Of a stretch of DNA of 8,879 nucleotides, positions 1 through 6,403 are shown piece after piece. Positions within the stretch are counted from its first letter, which is position 1. Every line of letters starts with the position of its first letter. A program made the translations under genes and the position numbers. A model generated the notes under the pieces. That model was not told the DNA's origin. It saw only the letters and a list, made by a program, of their open reading frames with translations, and ran no database searches. The DNA is from a bacterium. Its GTDB lineage: Bacteria; CBDUZB01; JAGLHV01. Where the stretch lies: NCBI GenBank assembly GCA_023132075.1, contig JAGLYT010000050.1:1-8879 (forward strand). Reading direction: 5' to 3'.

Positions 1-799
1 TTTCCTTAAATAATTCAAATTTAAGATTCCCCAAGTCTATCTTGAATTCTTGGATTAAACCATTTATAGTTATTTCCTTCCCGCCAAATTTAATAGTGAA
101 CTCTCCGTTAATAAAAGACATCAGCTTAACGCTTATATCTACTTCCCCTCTGATTATATTTTCTTTTATATACTTCACAAAAAAGTCCGTTTTTAAAACT
201 TGAACATCTACTCCTATTTTTTTTGCTAATATTTCCAGAGTAATACCCCTTACTTCTTTCCCGTCGACAAGAAATGACTTAAACTCAAATTCAGTTAACT
301 TAGCAAATCTAACGTCCATTACCTCTTTAAAGGTTATATCTACTTTTAAATACTCCTTTAACATTTCTAAACTAATTCCATTTACAGTCTCTTTCTGCTC
401 AAAAAGCATCTCTAATTCCCTTATATCAAACTGTGCCAATTTAGTCGCAATTACTTCCCTCAGACTTATTTTCACCCCTAATTCTTTAGTCAGAAAATCC
501 ACACTAATCCCGTTAATCTCTTTTCCATCTATAAAAAGAGTTTTCAAATCTTTCAAACCTAATTGGGACAATTTCAGAGCAACTATTTCTTTCATTGTTA
601 TATTTAACTTTAAATTTGCAAAAGAAACCCCGTCTATTTTAACAATTTTCCCGTTTATTTCTATCCCTTCCAGAAAGTTAAATGTATTTATAAAACTTTC
701 CCTGGAAAAAGTCATATCTTTCACCAAATTAAGAAGTGCCACATTTCTAAAATTAACCTTCATATCCAATAAGAATTTCCCGCTTATTTCTACTCCATC
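1..799 (-). repeat. Degenerate tandem protein repeat of about 44 residues in the giant protein
   Basis: The encoded protein repeats a pattern that begins (N/D/R)G(I/V)(S/T), continues with a leucine-rich stretch and a K/R-E-(V/I) motif, and ends near a DGKE(I/V) turn. The clearest units start at residues 1074 (40 aa, four residues shorter), 1114 (44 aa), 1158 (44 aa) and 1202 (diverging). In DNA these begin at 634, 514, 382 and 250. A looser 55-residue unit starts at residue 1019 (position 799), and a still weaker one may start near 983. Conservation is at protein level; the DNA copies are well diverged, so the array is old rather than a recent expansion. The array probably continues past the window edge. 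Confidence 0.75.
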
Positions 800-3700
800 T
801 ATTTTTATTACGTCTCCTATAGATAATTTTTTTATTTGCCACATATTGAGGTCGGCTAATTTTATTTCAAATGCTTTGGCCAAATCCAGTTTTCTTAAAG
901 TTAAACCGCTTAAATCAAGCTCTCTAAAAATACCTATTTCCCCAAATTTAAACTTTGCAAATAGATAAAAATCCGAAAGTTTCAATGTGTCGGATAACAT
1001 CTTTGCCACATAAATTCTTAACTCCGGTGTATTTAAAATTATTCTTTCATTTCCTAAAACATCAACCACTATTACGTTTTTATCTGCGTTCTTAAGATCA
1101 AGGATATTCAAAAAATTTTCTAAAATACGGACATCTTTAATATCTTTTAATTTTAAATCTACCAATTGTATTTTCCATGAGTCCACTTTTACTTTAAATA
1201 CTTCTCCCCCTTTATGAACAAGCATCATTAAAGGCATCCCCATCAGCACAGTATCAGCAAAAACTCCCCCAAAAAGCTCATCCAGTATCGGATAAACTAA
1301 AATCAATACCGAAGAAACTAAGGCTAATTTAATTACCGTAGGAGACTTTATTATCCCCGGGATATTTGCTTTAATATCTTTGGCTGAAAATAATTTTTTA
1401 TTGAAATTAATAATTGAAATAAAAACACTTTTAATTCCGGAAAAAACTATTGTTACTCCTCTCACAGCTATATTACCAATTTTCACGCCATAACGACCTA
1501 TTCTACCTGCTATCCCGTAAATACCACCTAAAGTTGCTGTAAAAGCTGTAAAGTAATTAACTTTAAAAAATGTCCCGGTTATTTTGCCGATTACACCTGC
1601 ACCTTTAGCTCCTCCACACACTATAATGGCTAAATTAGCCAATCCCAAACCAGGCCGAAATCCATCACTAAAGGGATTAAGCATAATAGTAACAGTCTCA
1701 ATAGTAAATTGCAGTAATCCCTGAATCATAGTCGTAGGAACATCTCCCCAATCTCCGAAAATAGGCCTTCCATAAACATCAGAACCAGTAGGTGCCGCAC
1801 CTATTCCCACCAGAGCCATATGATTCCCGACCATAAAAATCTGTAACCCCACGCCGACTACTCCAATAAGCACTTCTGTTAAAATGAAAGGAATTGAAAC
1901 CAAATAGCCGATTGCTTTCGCTAATATTCCTACTCCCCATATTTCTCCAAATCCAAAACCACTCCACAACCATTCTTGTATTCCAAATAAAAGGCCGCAA
2001 ATACCCCCATCAAGATGTCCATGGTCATCCATTACTCCTATAATCCCTTCCATTACCCAGGTCAAAACCCCAAGCAACCCCCCTGTTCCTGTCTCAATTC
2101 CTGAGCCATAAAGATCTTTTAATTCCGTCCCCCACCAAAGAGTTGATAAAAGATGACTGGGATTCTCATAAGCAAACACCGTTATTGCCCCGGTAAAAAT
2201 CATCCCTCCTCCAGCAGCAGCAGCTATCGAACCAACAAAACCCACAAAAGAAATAACTAAACCTTTCAAAATAACAAATCCAGACCAGGCTTTAACAGCA
2301 GAAAGAACAACACCCAGGGACGCCCAGGAAAAAGAAAGACTACCAAGACTACTGATGATACCACCTATGGTAAGGCCTTTAATACCTGCTATAGCAGTCA
2401 CACCAGCTATTTTTATCGCACCAAACAGACCTACAAACGAAGACCAGACTAAGGGAGCAGCAACAATCATTAAAGCTGCCGAGAAAAGTATTATCCCACC
2501 AAGCAGAAGATTAAGGGCAATATGCTTATAAGTATGGCCTAAATTAATACCGAAAATAACTACCCCATGCAACCAACCAAGCTCTCCGGCTCCATAAACC
2601 ACAGCTGCGCCACCCACAAAAACAAGTGCAACAGCAGCTACAACCAGGGATATTATCTGGATGACACTAAAACTCATCGCGCCAATAGCAGCAGCTACTG
2701 TCGTTAATCCTCCTAAACCAAAAAACCCAGCCAAACCTGCTGTCGTTCCAAAAATAGCTGATGCCGCTACCATCACAATAGCTGCTATGGCAATTATGAT
2801 TAAACCGATACCTATTACTATTAAGGCAATGTGCAACATCTTGGGAGCTAATACCCGTGCATCGGCCTGCCAATCCTCTACCCACGTACCCTCTGCAATT
2901 GTACCTTTAAAATTCATCATAGCAAAACCAAATAGCGCCCCGGCTGCGGCTAACAAAGCTAATCCTGCCGCTAATACAGCTACACCGATACCAAACACAC
3001 TGGTTAGCGTTCCTGCAACTACCAAAATAATAGCTGCTATTGTCACCAACACCATTGCTATCATTGCTAGTATACCTACAATAAACATAGCTATCGCTTT
3101 TATGTTTTCCCCTCCCCAGGTTAAAGTGTTCTCCGTTCCCCCTTTAATAAAACTACCAAAGTCTAACATAGAATCTTTACCCAACATCACTAATTCTACG
3201 TAGAATTGCCAAAAAGGGGCGGCAATAGCACTCCATGCTGCTCCCACCCCTAAAGAGTTTGCGACATGTCCGATTAAAGTTAAGATACCTTCAACAACAT
3301 TCATTCTGAACTCTGCCAAGGCTACGGTAAAAAGAAACCCTAAATGAAAAACACCATCCCAGGCCCAGACACTTACAGCCACTACAAGATCAACTATGGG
3401 AACGATTATATTGTCAATAACAAAACTCCCAACAACCTTAATTCCATCCCATGCCCAATTGGCAAAATCTTCTAACCCCCACAAAATATGATCCAACCAA
3501 CTTCCAGCCTCTCCGGCTATATTCTCAATATCTAATCCAAACCCAACATTATCAGCTATGGTAGTATCTCTCAGTTCTATATCATGACTCTTGTAAAATG
3601 CCGAATCTAACGCCACCCCCCCGGCATGAACATCAACATTCGGTATTATCTTGTCTAAATAGATATTTACATTATCCGTATACGTGGGATCATCCAATGG

Positions 3701-3853
3701 ATAATAAGAATCGCTCAAATCTCCTGTATACCCTACAAAGGAAACATCATCCGCATAGGCATACTCTTTAATATCACAGAAAACAACGAAAAAAATCAGC
3801 AATAAAACGCAAGAGAATATTTTAGTAACAATATGGCCTTTAATATTATTCAT
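1..3853 (-). CDS. Giant exported multi-pass membrane protein with C-terminal tandem repeats (3' end outside window)
   Basis: Reading the minus strand from ATG at 3853 gives 1284 codons with no stop, so the gene runs off the left edge. AAGGAG (3861-3866) lies 7 nt upstream of the ATG. Residues 1-34 form a Sec signal peptide: basic start, hydrophobic 13-26, likely cleavage after Ala-Tyr-Ala 32-34. Residues 35-130 are polar. Residues about 138-860 hold many hydrophobic segments (for example 252-280, 285-312, 339-367, 397-421, 446-470, 513-560, 643-674, 842-857), rich in Gly, Ala, Ile and Val. From about 885 the chain is charged and soluble-looking, with degenerate repeats. A WAWDG motif occurs twice (132-136 and 163-167; residue 132 is the first Trp of the pair N132-W-A-W-D-G by reading N at 132). 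The gene has its own promoter and c-di-GMP-type riboswitch and lies downstream of two Tad-like pseudopilin genes, so a surface or envelope role is inferred. I recognise no family. Function is unknown; the reading frame is well supported. Confidence 0.88.
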   Translation of the reverse strand, partial: MNNIKGHIVTKIFSCVLLLIFFVVFCDIKEYAYADDVSFVGYTGDLSDSYYPLDDPTYTDNVNIYLDKIIPNVDVHAGGVALDSAFYKSHDIELRDTTIADNVGFGLDIENIAGEAGSWLDHILWGLEDFANWAWDGIKVVGSFVIDNIIVPIVDLVVAVSVWAWDGVFHLGFLFTVALAEFRMNVVEGILTLIGHVANSLGVGAAWSAIAAPFWQFYVELVMLGKDSMLDFGSFIKGGTENTLTWGGENIKAIAMFIVGILAMIAMVLVTIAAIILVVAGTLTSVFGIGVAVLAAGLALLAAAGALFGFAMMNFKGTIAEGTWVEDWQADARVLAPKMLHIALIVIGIGLIIIAIAAIVMVAASAIFGTTAGLAGFFGLGGLTTVAAAIGAMSFSVIQIISLVVAAVALVFVGGAAVVYGAGELGWLHGVVIFGINLGHTYKHIALNLLLGGIILFSAALMIVAAPLVWSSFVGLFGAIKIAGVTAIAGIKGLTIGGIISSLGSLSFSWASLGVVLSAVKAWSGFVILKGLVISFVGFVGSIAAAAGGGMIFTGAITVFAYENPSHLLSTLWWGTELKDLYGSGIETGTGGLLGVLTWVMEGIIGVMDDHGHLDGGICGLLFGIQEWLWSGFGFGEIWGVGILAKAIGYLVSIPFILTEVLIGVVGVGLQIFMVGNHMALVGIGAAPTGSDVYGRPIFGDWGDVPTTMIQGLLQFTIETVTIMLNPFSDGFRPGLGLANLAIIVCGGAKGAGVIGKITGTFFKVNYFTAFTATLGGIYGIAGRIGRYGVKIGNIAVRGVTIVFSGIKSVFISIINFNKKLFSAKDIKANIPGIIKSPTVIKLALVSSVLILVYPILDELFGGVFADTVLMGMPLMMLVHKGGEVFKVKVDSWKIQLVDLKLKDIKDVRILENFLNILDLKNADKNVIVVDVLGNERIILNTPELRIYVAKMLSDTLKLSDFYLFAKFKFGEIGIFRELDLSGLTLRKLDLAKAFEIKLADLNMWQIKKLSIGDVIKIDGVEISGKFLLDMKVNFRNVALLNLVKDMTFSRESFINTFNFLEGIEINGKIVKIDGVSFANLKLNITMKEIVALKLSQLGLKDLKTLFIDGKEINGISVDFLTKELGVKISLREVIATKLAQFDIRELEMLFEQKETVNGISLEMLKEYLKVDITFKEVMDVRFAKLTEFEFKSFLVDGKEVRGITLEILAKKIGVDVQVLKTDFFVKYIKENIIRGEVDISVKLMSFINGEFTIKFGGKEITINGLIQEFKIDLGNLKFELFKE

Positions 3854-3860
3854 TTTTTTT

Positions 3861-3866
3861 CTCCTT
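3861..3866 (-). promoter_or_regulatory. Shine-Dalgarno site of the giant gene
   Basis: AAGGAG sits 7 nt before the ATG at 3853. It fixes this start over the earlier ATG at 3875, which is in another frame and stops after nine codons. The site lies 32 nt after the U-run of the riboswitch terminator, so the terminator hairpin itself does not cover it. Confidence 0.8.
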
Positions 3867-3897
3867 TTTTTCCATTAAACTTTTTACTTTATTTATT

Positions 3898-3956
3898 AAA
3901 AAAAAACCGAGTTACCTTTATGTATACTTGTTCCTATACATACCTCGGTAGCTCGG
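3898..3956 (-). terminator. Intrinsic terminator, expression platform of riboswitch 1
   Basis: On the minus strand the 5' arm CCGAGCUACC (3956-3947) pairs with GGUAACUCGG (3916-3907) with one mismatch. An inner stem UAUGUAUA/UAUACAUA (8 bp, 3942-3935 with 3926-3919) extends it, and nine U follow (3906-3898). It lies 45 nt before the giant gene's ATG. Its 5' arm overlaps the conserved AGCCGAGCUACCG strand of the upstream c-di-GMP aptamer, so aptamer folding and terminator folding exclude each other. It could also stop read-through from the tadE-like gene. Confidence 0.88.
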
Positions 3957-4088
3957 CTGCCTTTTTTAAATTTAACCATTTGCATAATCACCAAATGCCT
4001 CAGTTATCGATACGCTCGGCTATCTCTCTAAAAAAGACCCGTGGCTTTGCGCCCTTCGATTTCTCGAAGTTTGCCTTTTCGGATAATC
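3944..4088 (-). ncRNA. Cyclic di-GMP-I (GEMM-I) riboswitch 1, before the giant gene
   Basis: The minus-strand RNA shows the class hallmarks in order: AAGGCAAAC (box 4069-4077), a P2 hairpin CUUCGA-GAAA-UCGAAG (4069-4054) with a GNRA tetraloop, then GCGCAAAGCCACGGG (4052-4038). The counterparts of Vc2 G20 and A47 are present. Two candidate P3 3' strands follow: a proximal AGCCGAG (4021-4015) and a distal AGCCGAGCUACCG (3958-3946). The distal copy matches the consensus better, including the C equivalent to Vc2 C92, and is also the terminator's 5' arm. A 5-bp P1-like pairing UUAUC/GAUAA (4086-4082 with 4008-4004) would instead close a compact 83-nt aptamer around the proximal copy. Ligand identity follows from the known class; ON-switch behaviour is inferred from the overlap. 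Confidence 0.87.
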
Positions 4089-4118
4089 GTTTCAAAGAAA
4101 CAAATCCTTTTCCACTCT

Positions 4119-4153
4119 ATTATAAATGTAACATATTTCTTTCCATTAGTCAA
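4119..4153 (-). promoter_or_regulatory. Candidate sigma70 promoter for the giant gene
   Basis: TTGACT (4153-4148) lies 30 nt past the tadE-like stop codon. It is followed after 17 bp by TACATT (4130-4125), a four-of-six match to the -10 consensus. A perfect TATAAT lies just beyond (4124-4119) but at 23 bp, too far to pair with the same -35. Either arrangement starts the transcript a few nt upstream of a small hairpin (GUUUC/GAAAC, 4101-4089) and the riboswitch. Which -10 is used cannot be decided by reading. Confidence 0.55.
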
Positions 4154-4182
4154 GGAGAAAATAAACCCGTCACCCGATGTTA

Positions 4183-4644
4183 TTATTCCTCAAGTTTGGC
4201 TATTTCATAACAGGTAAACATCGGCCAAAACTCACCATCGACCTTTGCTTTAACCGGCCTCAACCATTTCCCTGCATTTTCCAACCAGGGAAAATCTATA
4301 TTTACCTTACTGCTTACTTCCACCCGTGAGTAATTTTTTGCAATTCCAAAGTTTACAGAGAACTCTGCCTCTGCCTCTGTAGTATCGTCATCTGCCAAAA
4401 AAGCTTTCAATCTATCTTCTATGCTGGTCCGCACGCTTGTTGAAGCGGTCCACAAGTCATCAGCGTTTTTAATCGCTCGCGGCTTTTCTACTGACCAACA
4501 TTGCGCCGCGTAATAAGCTGCTGCTTGATTTTTCTGTAATGTTTCTAAATATCTAACTACTTCCATAGATGCCTTAAGCATTATTACCATTAGAACCATT
4601 AAAACAGATAATTCTACGACCGCCTGCCCTTTATTCCCGTTCAT
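4183..4644 (-). CDS. TadE-like pseudopilin
   Basis: This 153-residue protein begins with a short basic stretch and the motif G6-QAVVE11, followed by a hydrophobic segment (about 9-24). That is the class III (type IV prepilin-like) signal: cleavage after Gly6 puts Glu at mature position 5, as in TadE-family pseudopilins of Flp/Tad pilus systems. The rest (25-153) is a predicted exported domain with Cys49 and Cys145 and a C-terminal GEFWP motif (137-141). AGGGG (4657-4653) is 8 nt before the ATG. The gene follows the tadG-like stop by 23 nt, so the two form one transcription unit. In Tad systems TadE is a minor pseudopilin of the secretion machine; a TadE-like part of a different envelope device is also possible because no tadA, tadB or tadC genes are in view. 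Confidence 0.85.
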   Translation of the reverse strand: MNGNKGQAVVELSVLMVLMVIMLKASMEVVRYLETLQKNQAAAYYAAQCWSVEKPRAIKNADDLWTASTSVRTSIEDRLKAFLADDDTTEAEAEFSVNFGIAKNYSRVEVSSKVNIDFPWLENAGKWLRPVKAKVDGEFWPMFTCYEIAKLEE

Positions 4645-4667
4645 AAAATCAACCCCTTTTTTTTACC

Positions 4668-5795
4668 TCATTTGAATTTTATTTTATAAGAAGAATCCGG
4701 ATCCGGCCAAAGTTCACCTGTGGTTGAATCCAATTCTACAGAAGCTTCCGCCGGAAGATCTTTTTCCCTTCCAGTCGTTCCAAAATTAAGCCCAGTTACA
4801 TCTCTCTCCCCCTCTACCTTCAATCCACCTTTTTGCTCAGTATCATCAAAATACAACCAACCGTCGATTGTCTCTTTGGGATTTTTATTATATGCTTCTG
4901 TCTTATATACTTCCCACCAATATTTATTTACTGTACAAGTACAGCCGGTTATACTACCTGATGTGTAAGTATGGGTCCAGGAAGCCGTATTATATTCCCA
5001 TGCTATATAGGGAAGATTTACTCTTTTCCTGTGAGTCGTCCAATAAGCAGTCTGATATTTCTGAAAGTCCGCATCAAAGGTTACCGTAGGATTAACCTTT
5101 GACTTACCCTTATCACCAAATTCTAATTTTTCGGAGTCAAGATGGCGAATTAATCTCCTGACTTTCGATATCACTTTATCCTGGAGGTCAACCCGGGGCT
5201 TAATAAAGGTATCTCTATATTCTTCCATTCTCGCCTCTGAAGGAAAAGCCTCGTCAGATACAGCAAACTGATCCGGATCAAATTTGTTAATTTCCGGTGG
5301 TTTGTCCCAAATAGCAGGAGTCGAAATTGATTCGTATTTGGGATTTAAATACTTAAATGCCTGATAACTACAAGTATGTTCCGTGGCCGCCGCCCCGGTA
5401 TATCCCTCAGTATGGGTTATATAATTATAGGTCCATCGACCATCATCCGGTGTATCATATGGCCTGAATGTATTAGCCGTTTCCCATTTCCCTCCTGAAT
5501 AGATGTTCCCAAACAGCTTATCAAAATCATCAACAGAACAGCGATTAGAATAAGTGTCTTCTGCCGGCTCAATCATCTGCCGATTCATATCCGCAAGAAA
5601 ATTCATTTGTTTAGCATAAAGACTAATTAAATGCAAAGCCCTTCCATCCACTGCAGTCTGAAGCATAATCTTAGTCTGAGAAATTCTAAAAATATCAATT
5701 CCAACTGTAACCATCACTAACCCGCACAAAGCAAGAAAAACAAGGAAAAAAACCAATACCTGCCCTTTTTTTAAATATTTTCTCCCCTCTTCCAT
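4668..5795 (-). CDS. TadG-like protein with N-terminal Tad-type membrane anchor
   Basis: This 375-residue protein has a basic N-terminus, a KKGQ motif (9-12), one membrane segment (about 12-34), then D34, a basic residue and LQTAVDGRAL (45-54). This matches the putative Flp pilus-assembly TadE/G-like N-terminal domain, whose typical form is D-x-x-R...LQ-x-A-x-D-x-x-A-L. A stretch with Asn65, Asn71 and Arg72 follows the pattern seen in TadG-like proteins. Unlike its neighbour it has no Glu five residues after the KKG, so normal prepilin processing is doubtful. The exported part has Cys86, Cys142 and a Cys285-x-Cys287 pair; I see no von Willebrand A metal site. The C-terminus carries GELWP (360-364). 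GGAGG lies 6 nt upstream of the ATG. It is the first gene after riboswitch 2. Confidence 0.82.
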   Translation of the reverse strand: MEEGRKYLKKGQVLVFFLVFLALCGLVMVTVGIDIFRISQTKIMLQTAVDGRALHLISLYAKQMNFLADMNRQMIEPAEDTYSNRCSVDDFDKLFGNIYSGGKWETANTFRPYDTPDDGRWTYNYITHTEGYTGAAATEHTCSYQAFKYLNPKYESISTPAIWDKPPEINKFDPDQFAVSDEAFPSEARMEEYRDTFIKPRVDLQDKVISKVRRLIRHLDSEKLEFGDKGKSKVNPTVTFDADFQKYQTAYWTTHRKRVNLPYIAWEYNTASWTHTYTSGSITGCTCTVNKYWWEVYKTEAYNKNPKETIDGWLYFDDTEQKGGLKVEGERDVTGLNFGTTGREKDLPAEASVELDSTTGELWPDPDSSYKIKFK

Positions 5796-5801
5796 CTTTT
5801 T

Positions 5802-5806
5802 CCTCC
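5802..5806 (-). promoter_or_regulatory. Shine-Dalgarno site of the tadG-like gene
   Basis: GGAGG is placed 6 nt before the ATG at 5795 and supports that start. It is 60 nt downstream of the terminator U-run, so control is most likely by transcription termination rather than by masking this site. Confidence 0.75.
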
Positions 5807-5865
5807 CGTTATATCACTCTTTAAGGCATTTGCAAAACAAAATCCAACGACAATTATAAATAAAC

Positions 5866-5913
5866 AAAAAAAACCGCTCTACCTTTCAGAAATCATTCCT
5901 TTCGGTAGCCCGG
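5866..5913 (-). terminator. Intrinsic terminator, expression platform of riboswitch 2
   Basis: On the minus strand CCGGGCUACC (5913-5904) pairs with GGUAGAGCGG (5883-5874) at eight of ten positions, with a 20-nt loop that can hold a small GAAA/UUUC stem. Eight U follow (5873-5866). The 5' arm is the conserved strand of the aptamer, the same layout as the terminator before the giant gene. The stem is weaker than that one because of two central mismatches. Confidence 0.78.
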
Positions 5914-5976
5914 CTAACTATTACTTTAACTCCAGCCCCGTGGCTTTGTGCCCCACCTTTTCAGATGGTTTACCTT
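5903..5976 (-). ncRNA. Cyclic di-GMP-I (GEMM-I) riboswitch 2, before the tadG-like gene
   Basis: The minus-strand RNA shows AAGGUAAACC (5976-5967), a P2 hairpin CCAUCU-GAAA-AGGUGG (5968-5953) with a GNRA tetraloop, GGCACAAAGCCACGGGG (5952-5936), a 22-nt connector and AGCCGGGCUACCG (5915-5903). These are the conserved blocks of the c-di-GMP-I class in the right order and spacing. The counterparts of Vc2 G20, A47 and C92 are present; position 21 is U rather than C and the CGCAAAG block reads CACAAAG. No clear P1 stem is visible. Because the last block is also the terminator's 5' arm, ligand binding should block termination and switch the pseudopilin operon on; that direction is inference. Confidence 0.87.
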
Positions 5977-6038
5977 TTCGTTTTTGTTTTCCCCAACAAT
6001 AACAACCTCGACTGTTTACTGACACCTATACCATTCTA

Positions 6039-6067
6039 AGGATAACACACATTCATTTTTTTGTCAA
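6039..6067 (-). promoter_or_regulatory. Sigma70 promoter of the pseudopilin operon
   Basis: TTGACA (6067-6062) is a perfect -35, and TATCCT (6044-6039) lies 17 bp further on as a good -10. Transcription would start near 6032, about 55 nt before the riboswitch core and about 237 nt before the tadG-like ATG. The strength of the match suggests that expression is set mainly by the riboswitch and not by a weak promoter. Confidence 0.82.
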
Positions 6068-6209
6068 GACTTATTCTAATAATTATCGCAAACCATGTTT
6101 GGCCATTTTTTAAACTGTCTTTCGATTATTGCGTAACTATTTATGGCTATTCTTTCAAATTCAACCACTATGTACTAAAAGTCCAGAGATTGAAACTCAA
6201 AGGGAAACA

Positions 6210-6245
6210 ATTCAAAAAACAAAAAAATGAAGATAAAATATGTTT
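6210..6245. repeat. Dispersed intergenic repeat, copy A
   Basis: A 36-bp segment running from ATTC through an A-run to TGAAGATAAAATATGTTT is repeated in the same orientation at 8845-8879. The last 18 bases agree at 16 positions and the rest differ by A-run length and a shifted C. It sits in the spacer between the PBP gene and the pseudopilin operon promoter. It encodes nothing I can support. Confidence 0.6.
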
Positions 6246-6296
6246 TGGACGATATAGCAAATTTTTCAACTCTTTTTTATCAAAATCCTCCTAAAT

Positions 6297-6315
6297 CCCC
6301 CTTTTTCAAAGGGGG
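6297..6315. repeat. Hairpin CCCCCTTT-TTC-AAAGGGGG, possible terminator after PBP1A
   Basis: Eight perfect base pairs (6297-6304 with 6308-6315) close a 3-nt loop. It lies 89 nt past the PBP stop codon. On the minus strand it is followed by AUUUAGGAGGAUUUU and not by a clean U-run, so it is a poor textbook terminator. Short hairpins of this type bordered by AAATCC-like words are common dispersed intergenic repeats in many bacteria. It may do either job or both. Confidence 0.5.
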
Positions 6316-6403
6316 AAAACTGTCTTTTTCTTTTATCTTTTAACCAATAAAACTAATTTAAACCAATGTAACCAATTAAACGGTCTTTAAACTGCCTTTA
6401 AAA

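Larger units (their letters stand above)
6068..6403. other. AT-rich spacer between PBP1A and the pseudopilin promoter
   Basis: I see no gene here. Besides the 36-bp repeat and the CCCCCTTT hairpin, three AACCAAT words occur within 35 bp (6342-6348, 6361-6367, 6370-6376), typical of low-complexity spacer repeats. A plus-strand open frame of 77 codons (6061-6294) crosses the dispersed repeat, has no convincing ribosome site and no recognisable product, and begins inside the -35 region of the opposite promoter, so I do not call it. Confidence 0.6.

Noticed and set aside
2661-3203. Plus-strand open frame of 180 codons inside the giant gene
   Set aside because: It is antisense to the hydrophobic part of the giant gene. 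The Ala, Pro, Thr and Ile bias is what the complement of Gly/Ala/Ile-rich codons gives, and no ribosome site is seen.
1-3853. Phage tail tape-measure protein
   Set aside because: Length and hydrophobicity fit, but a clear Sec signal peptide, a c-di-GMP-type riboswitch and pseudopilin neighbours argue against a phage origin; no other phage gene is present.
3854-3875. Nine-codon leader peptide starting at ATG 3875
   Set aside because: It is simply the A/G-rich ribosome site read in another frame and has no ribosome site of its own.
3833-4210. Plus-strand open frame of 125 codons
   Set aside because: It runs antisense through the promoter, riboswitch and terminator of the giant gene, whose structure explains the sequence far better.
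6061-6294. Plus-strand open frame of 77 codons in the spacer
   Set aside because: It starts inside the -35 region of the opposite promoter, crosses a dispersed repeat and has no ribosome site or recognisable motif.
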